64,000 nt of DNA from Prado023 sp964418695 (GTDB lineage Bacteria > Actinomycetota > Actinomycetes > S36-B12 > CAIYMF01), in contig CAYQMN010000008.1 in the NCBI GenBank assembly GCA_964418695.1, positions 1 to 64,000 of the forward strand. The letters are read 5' to 3'. The position numbers and the translations under genes were made by a program. Below the pieces are notes generated by a model. It had not been told where the DNA came from, ran no database searches, and saw nothing but the letters and a program-made list of their open reading frames with translations. Within the stretch, counting starts at the first letter, position 1, and every line of letters begins with the position of its first letter. Shown here piece by piece: positions 1-9,165 of the stretch.

Positions 1-134
1 TGGCGAGAAGAATGCGGCCGTGCTCCCAACGCTGCAGTAGGTCACTCCGCCGCCTGTCGCGCGCCTCGGGCGGTCGGCGTCCCCCAGGGAAGCGGCACCC
101 CGTGTGATGGTGTCATGACTGATACCATGGGCTC

Positions 135-338
135 ATGGCGATGACTCTGCGGCTGACCAATGAGGAGAACGAGGCGCTGCGCCGCCGCGCGCAGTTGGAG
201 TCTCGTTCGATGCAGGATGTGGCCCGGCAAGCCGTGCGGGAGTACGTGGAGAGCCACAGTCGAGCCGAGCTGCTCGACCAGGTTCTCGACGAGGAGCTGC
301 CTCGCTACGCGGAGGCCCTGGAGCGTCTCGGTCAGTGA
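135..338 (+). CDS. Ribbon-helix-helix-type antitoxin of a Doc module
   Basis: Small DNA-binding protein predicted to neutralise the toxin encoded just downstream and to repress the pair's promoter. The 67 residues start with a short beta-strand-like stretch (MAMTLRLT) followed by two helices (about residues 10-50), the layout of Arc/CopG-type ribbon-helix-helix repressors. The acidic C-terminal third is the part that usually binds the toxin. The ATG at 135 places the strand at the N-terminus. Its stop codon overlaps the GTG of the toxin gene at 335, so translation is coupled. Antitoxin function is inferred from size, fold and coupling; no specific family member is recognised. Confidence 0.8.
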   Translation: MAMTLRLTNEENEALRRRAQLESRSMQDVARQAVREYVESHSRAELLDQVLDEELPRYAEALERLGQ

Positions 339-718
339 TCTACCTGACCCTGCCCGACCTGCTGCATGTCGCCGAGCGAACGCTTGGCCCCGACGTGCCC
401 GTGCGCGACTACGGACTGCTGGAGTCAGCCTTGGCGCGTCCGCAGGCGACCGCCTTCGGGCTCGACGCCTATGACGGTCTCGAGCAGAAGGCTGGCGCGC
501 TGGTGCACTCGTTGGCCCGCAACCATGCGCTGGTCGACGGCAACAAGCGGCTGGCGCTCGCGGCGACCATCGCCTTCCTGGGACTCAACGGCTACCGGCT
601 CACCCTCACCAACGACGAGGCATACACGTTCATCGTCGAGGTCGCCACAGGGCTGCTCGATGACATCGCGGACATCGCCGATCGGATCAGAGCCGGCATC
701 GCTCCCCGTACCAAGTGA
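335..718 (+). CDS. doc: Doc/Fic-family toxin
   Basis: Toxin of the Doc branch of the Fic family. Characterised Doc proteins inactivate elongation factor Tu by phosphorylation. The 127-residue length is typical. The Fic core motif is visible as HALVDGNKR (H64 to R72), with the catalytic His, the acidic residue and the phosphate-binding GNKR. It is followed by the conserved helix LALAATIAFLGLNG and, near residues 95-105, an EVATG segment like that of Doc. The gene starts with GTG inside the antitoxin stop (4-nt overlap), the classic antitoxin-toxin order. All key Fic residues are present, so the toxin is probably intact. Confidence 0.9.
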   Translation: MIYLTLPDLLHVAERTLGPDVPVRDYGLLESALARPQATAFGLDAYDGLEQKAGALVHSLARNHALVDGNKRLALAATIAFLGLNGYRLTLTNDEAYTFIVEVATGLLDDIADIADRIRAGIAPRTK

Positions 719-873
719 CCGTGGCTCCACGGCTGCTGGTGCCCCACACCGCCGCGAGTTGGGCAGTGGCCGCCGCAAGGCCCCGAGCCCTGTAGTGACG
801 TTCGACCTCGATGTCGATGGCAGCCGGGGCAGACCATAGGCGAGCACGGCCGGCTGGCCCGGCGTTCGTTCGC

Positions 874-1329
874 TCACGCGATTGTGTGCCAGGCGGTCGA
901 GGCCACGACGGTCACGTCGATGAGCAGGGTGGCGACGAGGGCACTCCAGAGCAGGATCTGTTCGGTGGGGTTCCGGGGCCTGGACAGGCCGCCATCTGCG
1001 CCGATGAGCTGCCGCATCCACAGGCTCCGCAGCGAGGCGATGACCGCCGCGGACGCGAACACCCACCAGGGGTGGGCCGACCACAGCTGCTGGTTGAGGC
1101 CCACGGCCAGGACTGCGCCCAGGATCGTCTGGAACTTCGTGTGCCAGTCGTCGTAGCGGTAGCGGTGATCCAGGTTCTCCGGCCGGACAGGAGGCCACCG
1201 CAGCGAGGATTGGTAGTGGATGCCGAACGAACCGCGGACCCACACGACGCGTGGGCCCGCTACGGCTGCGGCGAAGATCATGCCGAAGAGTGCCAGCAGG
1301 GCCGGGCCGGCGGCGGTCAGATCATCCAT
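874..1329 (-). CDS. Small multi-pass membrane protein, unknown function
   Basis: About 151 residues beginning MDDLTAAGPALLALFGMIFAA if the ATG at 1329 is used. A longer version would run into the neighbouring gene. Hydrophobic segments lie near residues 5-25, 70-90, 95-110 and 130-150, so this is probably a four-helix inner-membrane protein. A conserved-looking soluble loop (residues 28-60) is rich in Arg, Trp and Tyr (RWPPVRPENLDHRYRYDDWH). It lies about 46 bp downstream of the hypothetical gene on the same strand and could be co-transcribed. I do not recognise the family. Confidence 0.6.
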   Translation of the reverse strand: MDDLTAAGPALLALFGMIFAAAVAGPRVVWVRGSFGIHYQSSLRWPPVRPENLDHRYRYDDWHTKFQTILGAVLAVGLNQQLWSAHPWWVFASAAVIASLRSLWMRQLIGADGGLSRPRNPTEQILLWSALVATLLIDVTVVASTAWHTIA

Positions 1330-1375
1330 TGGCTCGTCTCGTCCGTCCGACTCGCCGGGCATCGGTGGCGCTGGT

Positions 1376-2287
1376 TCAGGTCCACAGTGCACCCCCGACT
1401 TCGTGGCTGAGCATCACTTCGGTCAGGTCGGTCAGGAACAGCCCGGTCGGCCGACTTCCATGCCCAGCCGAGTCGGCGGCGGCCTGCTGCACCGGGGCCC
1501 ACAGCTCGGGGAAGCAGATCAGGGCGGATCCCAGGGCGTCGGCATGATGCAGGATGCTGAGCCCGGCAGCGTCCGGCGGCTGGGCCGAGGTCGATGCTGT
1601 AGCGAGGTCCTCAGCCCGTTGCGAGACCGCGTCGACCAGCAACTTCCCCGCTTGGGTCGGCACCCCCGTGCGTTCGCCGATCGACGTCAGGATGGCGGCC
1701 ACTTGTGCACGGCCTGTTGAGCCCGGGTCGGGCTTTTCGGGCATCACGAGGAGACCGAGGCCGAGCAGCGGGTCACGAACCAGGCGCTCCCGCCACAGCG
1801 CACGGCCCTCGGCGTCGCGAATGACTCGACGGGCCAGCCTCTCGACGGTGGGCGGGGCACTGTCACTTGCGCTCAGGGTTGCCAGAACGCAGGCAAAGGC
1901 AGCCGGTGATTCCGCTCTCAAGGCGACAGGCCCTGGCGACACGCGCCACGTTTCGTCGATCCTGATGAGCCTGCGGGCGGCCAGTTCGCTGAGCACCAGA
2001 CCGAGGAGAACCGGAACGTCCCGAACGCCGGACAGCCACGCCAGCTGGAAGCCGGGAAGCTGATCCAACAGGGCGACCGGGTCGGACGGCTCTGCGACCG
2101 AGGGCCATCGCTGCCAGCTCCTCAACTTGTCCTGCAGGGCAGCCAGCCGTGCGGTCGACCCCGGGATCTGGTAGGGCCATCTCTCGATCGGCGTGCCTGG
2201 TTTCCAGGTGGGCGAGGCGCTCAGGAAGCCCGACATCGGACCGCCCAACTCCGTTGCCCAGCCGCATTTCCTTTCGGCCTCATGCAA
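1376..2287 (-). CDS. Hypothetical protein (303 aa)
   Basis: A 303-residue soluble protein I do not recognise. It has no signal peptide or clear membrane helix. A segment around residues 75-135 alternates hydrophobic helices with short basic turns (LLGLVLSELAARRLIRI, then WRVSPGP), which suggests a winged-helix-like fold of the kind that precedes uncharacterised actinobacterial regulators. No catalytic motif stands out. The start is uncertain: ATG at 2287 gives the longest product, and an in-frame ATG at 2236 (MSGFLSASPTWK) is also plausible; neither has a strong ribosome-binding site. The small membrane protein gene follows on the same strand. Confidence 0.6.
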   Translation of the reverse strand: MHEAERKCGWATELGGPMSGFLSASPTWKPGTPIERWPYQIPGSTARLAALQDKLRSWQRWPSVAEPSDPVALLDQLPGFQLAWLSGVRDVPVLLGLVLSELAARRLIRIDETWRVSPGPVALRAESPAAFACVLATLSASDSAPPTVERLARRVIRDAEGRALWRERLVRDPLLGLGLLVMPEKPDPGSTGRAQVAAILTSIGERTGVPTQAGKLLVDAVSQRAEDLATASTSAQPPDAAGLSILHHADALGSALICFPELWAPVQQAAADSAGHGSRPTGLFLTDLTEVMLSHEVGGALWT

Positions 2288-2373
2288 ACCAGTTCGGCTC
2301 CTGACTGCCGATTGGCTGGGTGGCCAAACGCGGACCGGTTGCGCGTTCTCACAGGCCGGATCTTGTCATCGGA

Positions 2374-2541
2374 TCATCGCGGCATGCCGCGTGTAGCGTG
2401 CTTGCCGACTTGCGGCATAGCCGCCTGAGGACAGGTTTCCAGGAGCCTGGTAGGGGTCGCAACAAGGCTCAGTGAGTGCGTCCAACTCAGACCGGCGGCA
2501 AGCAGCACCACGAATCCGAAGAGGATTCGGTTCACCTTCAT
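2374..2541 (-). CDS. Possible short signal-peptide-bearing ORF or remnant
   Basis: A 55-residue reading frame starting MKVNRILFGFVVLLAAGLSW, which has the positive start and hydrophobic core of a signal peptide or single membrane helix, followed by about 35 residues without features. It is the only coding-like stretch in the 2288-2825 interval between the hypothetical gene and the VapB gene; the rest of that interval shows nothing I can name. The short tail suggests the 5' end of a decayed membrane or secreted protein gene rather than a functional gene. Confidence 0.25.
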   Translation of the reverse strand: MKVNRILFGFVVLLAAGLSWTHSLSLVATPTRLLETCPQAAMPQVGKHATRGMPR

Positions 2542-2825
2542 GCCCACTGGGTCCCCTCTCCCGGACGAAGCAGCGGGTAGGGCCCCGGCCGAGCCCCCTC
2601 GACTTCTTGGACGGCTTGGCCTGCACGCCCCGCAGGGCTATCGAGCACGAGCGAGGTCCCGATTCGATCGTTCGGCGCCGGGCGCGGACCTGACCCCTTC
2701 CGCCGCAATCGGGCGCGCTTCGGGTCTGCGAGATTCACCCCAGTCGAAGACGCACGCACGGGCGCCACTCGCCCACGGCCGTCGACCGACTGCCCGAGGC
2801 GTCTCACGGGTGATACACTGGACGC

Positions 2826-3080
2826 GTGGCTGCGACCCCTGATGAGAAGCGAGTCTCCGTCCGCGACATCCGCAATCACGGAGGCGATGTGCTCGCACGC
2901 GTTCAAAGCGGAGAGACCATCACCATCACGAGCGACGGCACCCCCGTCGCCGAACTACGGCCCCTCCCACGACGAAGCCTGTCCGCCGCGGAGCTTGTGG
3001 CTCGCCGGCGACGGCTTCCCCGGGTGGACGCCACCACGCTGAGGGGCGACATCGACGCACTCCTGGACCAGTCCCTGTGA
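2826..3080 (+). CDS. Phd/YefM-type antitoxin (VapB-like)
   Basis: Antitoxin of a PIN-toxin pair. The 84-residue product has the Phd/YefM N-terminal signature: VSVRDIRNHGGDVLARVQSG followed by ETITITSDGTPVAEL (about residues 10-48), where the N-terminal alpha/beta fold dimerises and binds the operator. The C-terminal third (LSAAELVARRRRLPRVDATTL to the end) is the toxin-binding arm. The gene starts with GTG at 2826, and its stop overlaps the start of the toxin gene at 3077 by 4 nt, giving coupled translation. Autoregulation is expected from the family; I did not identify a specific operator. Confidence 0.88.
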   Translation: MAATPDEKRVSVRDIRNHGGDVLARVQSGETITITSDGTPVAELRPLPRRSLSAAELVARRRRLPRVDATTLRGDIDALLDQSL

Positions 3081-3508
3081 CCACCCCGCCACACGATCGC
3101 GCGGTCCTGGACACCAGCGCAGTCATCCGCCTGGGGGAGGTCGATCCTCGGCGCCTGGCCGTCGAGTCCGTCATCACGACCGTGACCTTGGCCGAGCTGA
3201 GCGTCGGACCGCTCGTCGCCGCAACCGCTTCCGAGCGAGCCGCTCGCCAACGACACCTCCAGCAGGCCGAGACCGACTTCGGTGAACCGCTGCCCTTCGA
3301 CGCCCAGGCCGCTCGAGCCTTCGGGCCTATCGCCGCGTCGCTACGTGCAGCGGGTCAGAAGCCTCGAGCGCGCGCATTCGACGCCATGATCGCCGCGATC
3401 GCCGTCAGCCAGGCACTGCCCATCTACACCTTCAACCCCAAGGACTTCGCAGCAACCGGGGCAGAGCTGGTCGACCTCGGCGAAGAAGCCGAACACCCCA
3501 CCCCCTGA
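3077..3508 (+). CDS. vapC: PIN-domain toxin ribonuclease (VapC-like)
   Basis: RNase toxin of the PIN family, normally cleaving tRNA or rRNA with a Mg-binding acidic cluster. The 143-residue protein shows AVLDTSAVI with Asp12 as the first acidic residue, LAELSVG with Glu40, and AFDAMIAAIAV with Asp102, the positions expected for PIN active sites. The short C-terminal acidic tail (EEAEHPTP) is unusual but harmless. It is coupled to the Phd-type antitoxin by a GTG start within that gene's stop. All visible catalytic residues are intact. Confidence 0.9.
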   Translation: MTTPPHDRAVLDTSAVIRLGEVDPRRLAVESVITTVTLAELSVGPLVAATASERAARQRHLQQAETDFGEPLPFDAQAARAFGPIAASLRAAGQKPRARAFDAMIAAIAVSQALPIYTFNPKDFAATGAELVDLGEEAEHPTP

Positions 3509-3717
3509 GCCACTCGACCCGGACGCCGCGCTGCTTCGAGCCGGACCGACCTGCCCCCTACGGCCGCGAAACGCGCAGGCGCCGCAAGGGAATCACCGCC
3601 CGGCGGACTCTGTGGGGACTCGCCGTCACGTGTGCTTGCGGCCGAAGCGTGGAGCAGCCGAGCGGGACGGGGGGCGTGGCTCGCGTGCGGCGGGTTCGCG
3701 GCCAGTAGGTTCGCCGG

Positions 3718-4722
3718 GTGGGTTCCCTCGCGGACGATCTGCGCGCGACAGCTCAGGCGGTCGGCTTCTCCGGCGCGGTCCGGGTGGACCGACGCGGTGC
3801 TCCCTGGATCGTGGAGGCGTTCGGGTTGGCCGACCGAGCGTACGGGATCGCCAACACTGCCGACACCCAGTTCGGCACCGCCAGTGCCACGAAGGGGCTC
3901 ACCGCGCTGACCGCGATGGCGCTGGTAGAGCAGGGCAGGCTCGACCTGGTGACCACCGCCCGGTCGCTGCTCGACGACGACCTGCCCGAGATCGCCGCCG
4001 ACGTCACCGTGGAGCACCTCCTGGCCCACCGGTCCGGCATCGGCGACTACTTCGACGAGGACGTGTATGACGACCTCACCCAGTACGCCATGCCAATTCC
4101 GGTCCATCAGCTCTCCACCCCCGAGGAGTACCTCGCCGTCCTTTCCGGCCACCCAACCGTCTTCCCGGCTGACGAGCACTTCGCCTACAACAACGGCGGC
4201 TACGTGGTGCTGGCCCTGCTGGTCGAACGAGCCGGCCATGCCCCCTACCACGAGCTGGTGCGTCGCCACGTGCTCGAGCCTGCCGGCATGGCGCACACCG
4301 CATTCCTGCGCTCCGACGAGTTGCCCGCGCAAGCCGCGCGCGGGTACCTGGCCCGCGACGGGCTGCGGACGAACGTGCTGCACCTGCCAGTGGTCGGCGT
4401 GGGCGACGGCGGCGTGTACTCGACCGCGGCCGACCTGCACCGCCTCTGGCAGGCCCTGCATGCCGGGCGGATCGTCTCCCCGGACGCCCTCGCACTCATG
4501 ATGGCCCCACGCAGCGAATGGCCCGAGGAGTCCCGACGCTACGGCTTGGGCTTCCACCTGCACGCCACTGGTGAAGCTGCTTGGCTGGAGGGCTACGACG
4601 CCGGGGTGTCCATGACCAGCCTCCACGAGCCGCGCCAGGACCTCACCTACACCGTCATCGCCAACTGGACAGACGGCGCATGGCCCATCGTGAACCTGCT
4701 CAACCAGCAGCTGGGACTCTAA
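3718..4722 (+). CDS. Serine hydrolase, beta-lactamase class C-like family
   Basis: A 334-residue serine hydrolase of the class C beta-lactamase / penicillin-binding-like superfamily, which includes esterases and D-aminopeptidases. The catalytic SxxK motif is SATK at residues 56-59, after FGTA, and the second motif YxN is Y157-N-N159 in FAYNNGGYV. LLAHRSGIGDYF (about 101-112) is the usual conserved helix. No signal peptide is visible, so it is probably cytoplasmic. The GTG start at 3718 matches the family's N-terminal boundary. It stands alone between the VapC toxin and a small membrane protein; the substrate is unknown. Confidence 0.9.
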   Translation: MGSLADDLRATAQAVGFSGAVRVDRRGAPWIVEAFGLADRAYGIANTADTQFGTASATKGLTALTAMALVEQGRLDLVTTARSLLDDDLPEIAADVTVEHLLAHRSGIGDYFDEDVYDDLTQYAMPIPVHQLSTPEEYLAVLSGHPTVFPADEHFAYNNGGYVVLALLVERAGHAPYHELVRRHVLEPAGMAHTAFLRSDELPAQAARGYLARDGLRTNVLHLPVVGVGDGGVYSTAADLHRLWQALHAGRIVSPDALALMMAPRSEWPEESRRYGLGFHLHATGEAAWLEGYDAGVSMTSLHEPRQDLTYTVIANWTDGAWPIVNLLNQQLGL

Positions 4723-4964
4723 GCGCACAGCGCCGGGATCCCATTCCCGGCCCACCCGCCACGCCTCGACATCCGCGCAGGCAACCACCCACAGAACGGC
4801 GCTGGCTGACCCATAGCCGCGTACCGTCCCGGTCGCTGCAGTGCGACAGAGCGCCGCTTGTCGACCACCGTCATGGCTGTGGGCGTCTCACATTGACCCG
4901 GGGCGAGCGCGGGGTTGAGAGCGGGGCCAACCGCGCTGTCAGGGGTCGGGCGCAGGATCTGTAC

Positions 4965-5348
4965 ATGTCTACGGCTGACGCTTCGTTGAGTGTGGCTACT
5001 CTCGTGTTGTCGCTCCTCGGATCCTGGGGGATCGCCCTGCAGATGGGGAAGCGCAACAGGCTTAGCTCCGTGCAATCCGAGGCGGTCGTGCGACTGTTGC
5101 CGACCTTGGCCCGCATCCGAGGGCTGTTGCACGCGTCATCATTCCGGGTGGTGCAGCCGACCGAAGTCGCACGAGCAGTCATCGATTTCGAGGAGATGTG
5201 GCTGCAGCATGGGACCGTCCTTCCCGAGCGGGTCGAACACGTGCGAATGGAGGTTCGAGCCGCGGTCGGGAACTACTTCGGAGGATCTCGCCGCGCTGCC
5301 CTGCGCTGCACTGCCACTGCGTCTTCGCTCGCCCTCCTTGGCCTCTAG
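4965..5348 (+). CDS. Hypothetical protein with N-terminal membrane helix
   Basis: A 127-residue product starting MSTADASLSVATLVLSLLGS. The first 25 residues form one membrane-spanning helix; the rest is soluble and helical (LLPTLARIRGLLHA, then FEEMWLQHG, VEHVRMEVRAAVGNYFGG). It may be a single-pass protein with a cytosolic helical bundle. The ATG at 4965 is chosen because the open frame upstream has no protein-like sequence. The last 20 residues (AALRCTATASSLALLGL) could be a second hydrophobic segment. The family is not recognised. Confidence 0.5.
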   Translation: MSTADASLSVATLVLSLLGSWGIALQMGKRNRLSSVQSEAVVRLLPTLARIRGLLHASSFRVVQPTEVARAVIDFEEMWLQHGTVLPERVEHVRMEVRAAVGNYFGGSRRAALRCTATASSLALLGL

Positions 5349-5429
5349 TGCACCGCCACGCCCCCGCCGCTGCAGACAGGACGACCGGTCGCCGGGAACC
5401 CGGCGGTGGGATCAACCAGACTGCCACTC

Positions 5430-6893
5430 ATGGCCGACCGTGACGCGCCCCTGTCCCTGGCCGAGTGCGGGGATGTCGCCGGGCTGCTGGCCCGCTGGAT
5501 GCCCGGCCAGCGCTGGTTCGCCGGGAAGGGCGACAGCGTGACGCAGGTCGTTGTCAGCGACGTGTCCCGACTGCCGCTGCGCGAGGCCGCGGCGGCGCAG
5601 GGCACGTGGGCGCGCCTGATCGACCTGCGTGGGCTGCCCGACGTGCTCCAGCTGACCGTTGGGGTGCGTGTCGACGACGCCTGGCAGACCTACCAGGTCC
5701 CGGTGTGCGTCTACTCCAAGAACCTCGTCGGCTCGGTCGGTCCTGGGGTGCGTGTGGGCGAGCTCGCGAGCGGGAGCGTCGTGGTGGACGCGCTCACCGA
5801 TCCGGTCGGCATGACCGCACTCCTGCTGGAACCCGCCGATGTCCCCGTGCTCGATCCCGACGAGACCCACGGCCGCGAACCGGAGCCGGGCGAGGCCCGG
5901 CCGCCGTCGTTCGAGGCGGCCCGCATCGACCCGGTGTGGTTCCGGCTGCCGCCGCGGCGGCTGTCGGTCGAGCAGAGCAACACCTCGGTCGTGCTCGGCG
6001 AGACAGCGATGATGAAGGTGTTCCGCCGCCTGGTCCCCGGCATCAACCCGGACATCGAGGTGCACGCGACTCTGCGCGGCAACAGGTACTTGGGCCGCTG
6101 TCTCGGATGGGTCAACGGCGGCTGGCACGACCCGGCTGACGGCACCTGGCGCGCAGGCCACCTCGCGATGGTCCAGGAGCTTCATCTGCCGGCCACCGAC
6201 GGCTGGGATCTCGCCTGCGAGCGGGTCGGCGCCGGGGAGTCGTTCGGTGCGGAGGCTCGGGCGCTCGGCGTCGCCACCGCGAGCGTGCACGCGGACCTGC
6301 GTCGGAAGTTCCCGGTCGAGCGGTTGGACGCGGACGGCCGCGCGCGGCTCGTGAAGCGCCTTCTGGCCCGATTGGAGGTGTCGGCCGGTCTCGTCCCCGA
6401 GGTCGTCGACCTAGCCCCGGGCCTGCGGCGGCGCATCGAGGCACTGGCCGACGTACCCGTCGAGGTGGAGGTCCAGCGCGTCCACGGCGACTTCCACCTG
6501 GGACAGGTGCTGCTCGCCTCGGACGGCTGGAAGCTGCTGGACTTCGAGGGGGAGCCAGGCTCCGAGGTCGCCGCCAGCACCGCTCCGGATCATGCCCTGC
6601 GCGACATCGCTGGGATGATTCGGTCGTTCGCCTACGCGGGCGCTCAAGGCGGCGAGAATCGTCGGCCAGACGAGGTGGCCGCCTGGTGCGCGGAGTGCGA
6701 GTCAGAGTTCCTGGCCGGCTACAGCTCGCGAAGCCCGGGCGGAACTGCCGGGGCGCTCACCGACGACGAACGCACCATCCTCGCCGCCTACCTCGTGGAC
6801 AAGGCCGCGTACGAAGCGCGCTACGAGAGGGCCCACCGCCCGAACTGGCTGCCGATCCCGCTCGGTGCCCTCGCCGACCTCTCGACGCAGTAG
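5430..6893 (+). CDS. mak: Maltokinase (GlgE pathway)
   Basis: Kinase converting maltose and ATP to maltose 1-phosphate, the donor used by GlgE to build alpha-glucan in actinobacteria. The N-terminal cap is recognisable from LARWMPGQRWFAGKG. The C-lobe carries the phosphotransferase loop VHGDFHLGQVLL and the metal-binding LLDFEGEPG, followed by LRDIAGMIRSFAYAG. The ending YEARYERAHRPNWLPIPLGAL is also typical of the family. At 487 residues it is somewhat longer than the usual 440-460. The ATG at 5430 is preferred over an in-frame GTG at 5406. The gene is unlinked here to treS or glgE, so it may be a stand-alone copy. Confidence 0.88.
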   Translation: MADRDAPLSLAECGDVAGLLARWMPGQRWFAGKGDSVTQVVVSDVSRLPLREAAAAQGTWARLIDLRGLPDVLQLTVGVRVDDAWQTYQVPVCVYSKNLVGSVGPGVRVGELASGSVVVDALTDPVGMTALLLEPADVPVLDPDETHGREPEPGEARPPSFEAARIDPVWFRLPPRRLSVEQSNTSVVLGETAMMKVFRRLVPGINPDIEVHATLRGNRYLGRCLGWVNGGWHDPADGTWRAGHLAMVQELHLPATDGWDLACERVGAGESFGAEARALGVATASVHADLRRKFPVERLDADGRARLVKRLLARLEVSAGLVPEVVDLAPGLRRRIEALADVPVEVEVQRVHGDFHLGQVLLASDGWKLLDFEGEPGSEVAASTAPDHALRDIAGMIRSFAYAGAQGGENRRPDEVAAWCAECESEFLAGYSSRSPGGTAGALTDDERTILAAYLVDKAAYEARYERAHRPNWLPIPLGALADLSTQ

Positions 6894-7050
6894 CGGTTTC
6901 CGCGGGCTGGTCGCCGAGGAACCTCACCACGCTGCAAGAGACGAGCTCCAGCCGACTGACTGAGCCACCGAACTCAGCCCCCGTACTCGCCCGAGGCCTG
7001 GATTGTCAGGCAGTAGATGCTGCCTACCGCCGCACGTCGCGCACGCTGGG

Positions 7051-7419
7051 TCAGGGCATTGCCGGGGCCGTGAAGGCGCACCTCCTGCGGTGCATCGGCA
7101 GCCGGGTGCCTGGGACCAGTGGCAACAGAGCTCTGGCTCCCTTGAGACGAGGGTGACGGCGTTGCAGCGCTTGGGTCTCTTCGCGATCCATGATCACTCC
7201 GGTCAAATCTGCGTCGAGGATGGGTGTTCCGTCGGCCTCGAGCGTGATCTCCTGTCGCATCGCGACGGAGCGTGCACCGACGTCCTTGATCGAGCTGGTG
7301 GTGGCCAGGATCTGGCGCAGACCTGCTGGATGTCGGAAGTTGATGTTCATGTTGACGATGACCAACGCTGGTCCGTCGGGTCGCAGCACCTGCTCGAGGA
7401 GTTCACGCTCCTCGAGCCA
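7051..7419 (-). pseudogene. Truncated hotdog-fold acyl-CoA thioesterase
   Basis: The minus strand encodes WAWLEERELLEQVL, then GPALVIVNMNINFRHPA and a stretch ending LEADGTPILDADLTGVIMDRE. This follows the central helix and last four strands of 4-hydroxybenzoyl-CoA thioesterase-like hotdog proteins. The N-terminal strand and active-site Asp region that should precede the helix are absent, and no convincing start codon exists before residue 1 of the recognisable part. The C-terminus runs on into unrelated basic sequence. I infer a 5'-deleted gene; the surrounding 6894-7681 interval holds nothing else. Confidence 0.5.
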
Positions 7420-7681
7420 CGCCCAACGAGTTCGGTGCGGCGGGCAGCCGCGGGGCTCAGCGGGGTAGGGGCAGCGTCCGGGTCGGGGCGGGACACGGAG
7501 CGGAGGCTATGAGAAGAGGGCACCACCTGGCGAGGTGCCGGCGGCCGATACTTGCGGGACCAGCCGGGCTCGGTGCTGCACTCCGCCTCGGGCCAGCCAC
7601 GCGGACTGCTGCGTCATTACCGCGCAGACTCGTGCGGTGAGGCGCGATCGCCGCACCTGGCACACCGGGAGGAGCGCACCT

Positions 7682-8260
7682 ATGCGCAAGCTTGTGGTCA
7701 GCATCCTGATCTCACTCGACGGGTACGTCGCCGGACCTGGTGGGGACTTCATGGCGATGCCGCTGGATGAGTCGTTCAGCGCCTACAACCTGCAGCGTCT
7801 GCGGACCGCCGACACTCTGCTGCTGGGCCGCACGACGTTCCTGGGGTTTCGCTCCTACTGGCCGTCCATCGCCGAAGACCCCGACCAGCCCGAGACCGAG
7901 CGGGAGATCTCCCGACGCAACACCGCCGCCCGCAAGGTGGTGATCTCCGACTCGCTACAGCGGCAAGATCTCGCTGGCTGGGGCGAGTCCGATCTGATCC
8001 GGCGCGCCGAAGCCCACGACGCCGTCCACCGGCTCAAGGCCCAGGACGGCGCAGACATCCTCGTCTTCGGCAGCGTCCCGCTCTGGAACGACCTGCTTGC
8101 CGTGGGCCTGGTCGACGAGTTGCACGTGATGGTCGGCAACGGCGTGCTCGGCGACGGCGTCCCAGCCTTCACGCGCCGGCTTCCCCACCGGCTGCGGCTA
8201 CTGGAGATACGGCAGTTCGAAGGCTCTGACAACGTGCTGCTCGTCTACGCCACCCACTGA
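7682..8260 (+). CDS. RibD C-terminal/dihydrofolate reductase-like protein
   Basis: A 192-residue NADPH-binding reductase-fold protein of the RibD C-terminal family (often annotated dihydrofolate reductase family). It opens with RKLVVSILISLDGYVAGPGG, has the family's TLLLGRTTFLGFRSYW segment (about 43-60), VVISDSL in the middle and DILVFGSVPLWNDLLAVGLVDELHVMV near residues 120-150. A strong GGAGGAG ribosome-binding site ends about 7 nt before the ATG at 7682, fixing the start. Substrate unknown; no folate or riboflavin genes are nearby. Its 3' end overlaps the truncated MFS gene on the opposite strand by 16 bp, which looks like a deletion junction. Confidence 0.85.
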   Translation: MRKLVVSILISLDGYVAGPGGDFMAMPLDESFSAYNLQRLRTADTLLLGRTTFLGFRSYWPSIAEDPDQPETEREISRRNTAARKVVISDSLQRQDLAGWGESDLIRRAEAHDAVHRLKAQDGADILVFGSVPLWNDLLAVGLVDELHVMVGNGVLGDGVPAFTRRLPHRLRLLEIRQFEGSDNVLLVYATH

Positions 8261-9150
8261 TGGGCGAACACGACGCCGTAGAACGCGGCCATCGACGTGA
8301 AGGCGATCGCCAGGGCGACCGACATCCGCGCCGACCGGAACAGGGTCAGCGGGACCATCGGGTGCCGGCCGCGGGCCTGCGAGGTCACGAACACGACCGC
8401 GGCGAGGGCGGCCAGGCCGAGCAGGCCCAGGATGATCGGGCTGCTCCAGCCTAGCTGGCCACCTTGGATGATGCTGTAGGTGAACGCGCCCAACGCGATC
8501 ACGGCACTGAGCTGGCCTACCGCGTCGAAGGGCACGGACCGCCGGGGTGAGGGGGCGGTTCGCCTGGTGAACCACAGCGCCAGGGCCGCGAAGGGAAGGT
8601 TGACCCAGAAGATCAGCCGCCAGTCGATCAGGGTCAGCGCCCCGCCGATCAGCGGCCCGGCGGCTGCGGCGACCGAGCCGCCGACCGCCCACAGTCCGAT
8701 CGCGCGGGTCCGGGCGGTGGGGTCGGTGAAGCCCTCGCGGATCAGTGCCAGCGACGGTGGGGTGATCAGCGCCGCGCCGGCGCCCTGCACGATCCGCCCG
8801 GCGGCCAACCAGCCGAGGCTGGGGGCCAGCCCGCACGCTGCGGACGCCAGCGCGAACACGACCATGCCCAGCGCGGACGCGCGCCGGGCCCCGATCCGGT
8901 CCGACAGGGTTCCGGCGAACAGGATCAACGCCGAGAACGTCAGTGTGTAGCCGGTCACCAGCCACTGCAGGCCGGACAGCCCACCGCCCAGGTCGGCGCC
9001 GATGTCCGGCAGCGCCACGTTCACGATCTGGGCGTCCAGGGCCACCACGAAGAACCCGAGCATCGCCGCGCCGAGGGTCGCCAGCTGGCGCCGGTCGAAC
9101 GCGCCGGGGCGCGCGGGGGTCCCAGCGGCAATGCTCGTCGTCGCTCGCAT
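8245..9150 (-). pseudogene. MFS drug-efflux-type transporter, 3'-truncated
   Basis: N-terminal two thirds of a DHA2-type major facilitator (14-helix class). The first helix region FFVVALDAQIVNVALPDIG, motif A (LSDRIGARRASALGM), motif C-like VGGSVAAAAGPLIGGAL and the following loop are well preserved. The frame stops after 301 residues at AFYGVVFAHQWVA, whereas complete members have about 450-500; roughly five helices are missing and the end overlaps the convergent reductase gene. It is divergent from the XRE regulator gene at 9244, which in such loci usually controls the transporter. A still more broken paralogue lies at 61174-61688. Confidence 0.75.
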
Positions 9151-9165
9151 GCCCTCCAGGACAGC

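Noticed and set aside
3424..4788. A 454-codon open frame on the minus strand opposite the serine hydrolase
   Set aside because: It is antisense to a gene with clear SxxK and YxN motifs; its composition (Val/Gly/His-rich) is that of a reverse-frame shadow in high-GC DNA.
5412..6290. A 292-codon minus-strand frame opposite the maltokinase
   Set aside because: Shadow of the maltokinase gene; no protein-like motifs.
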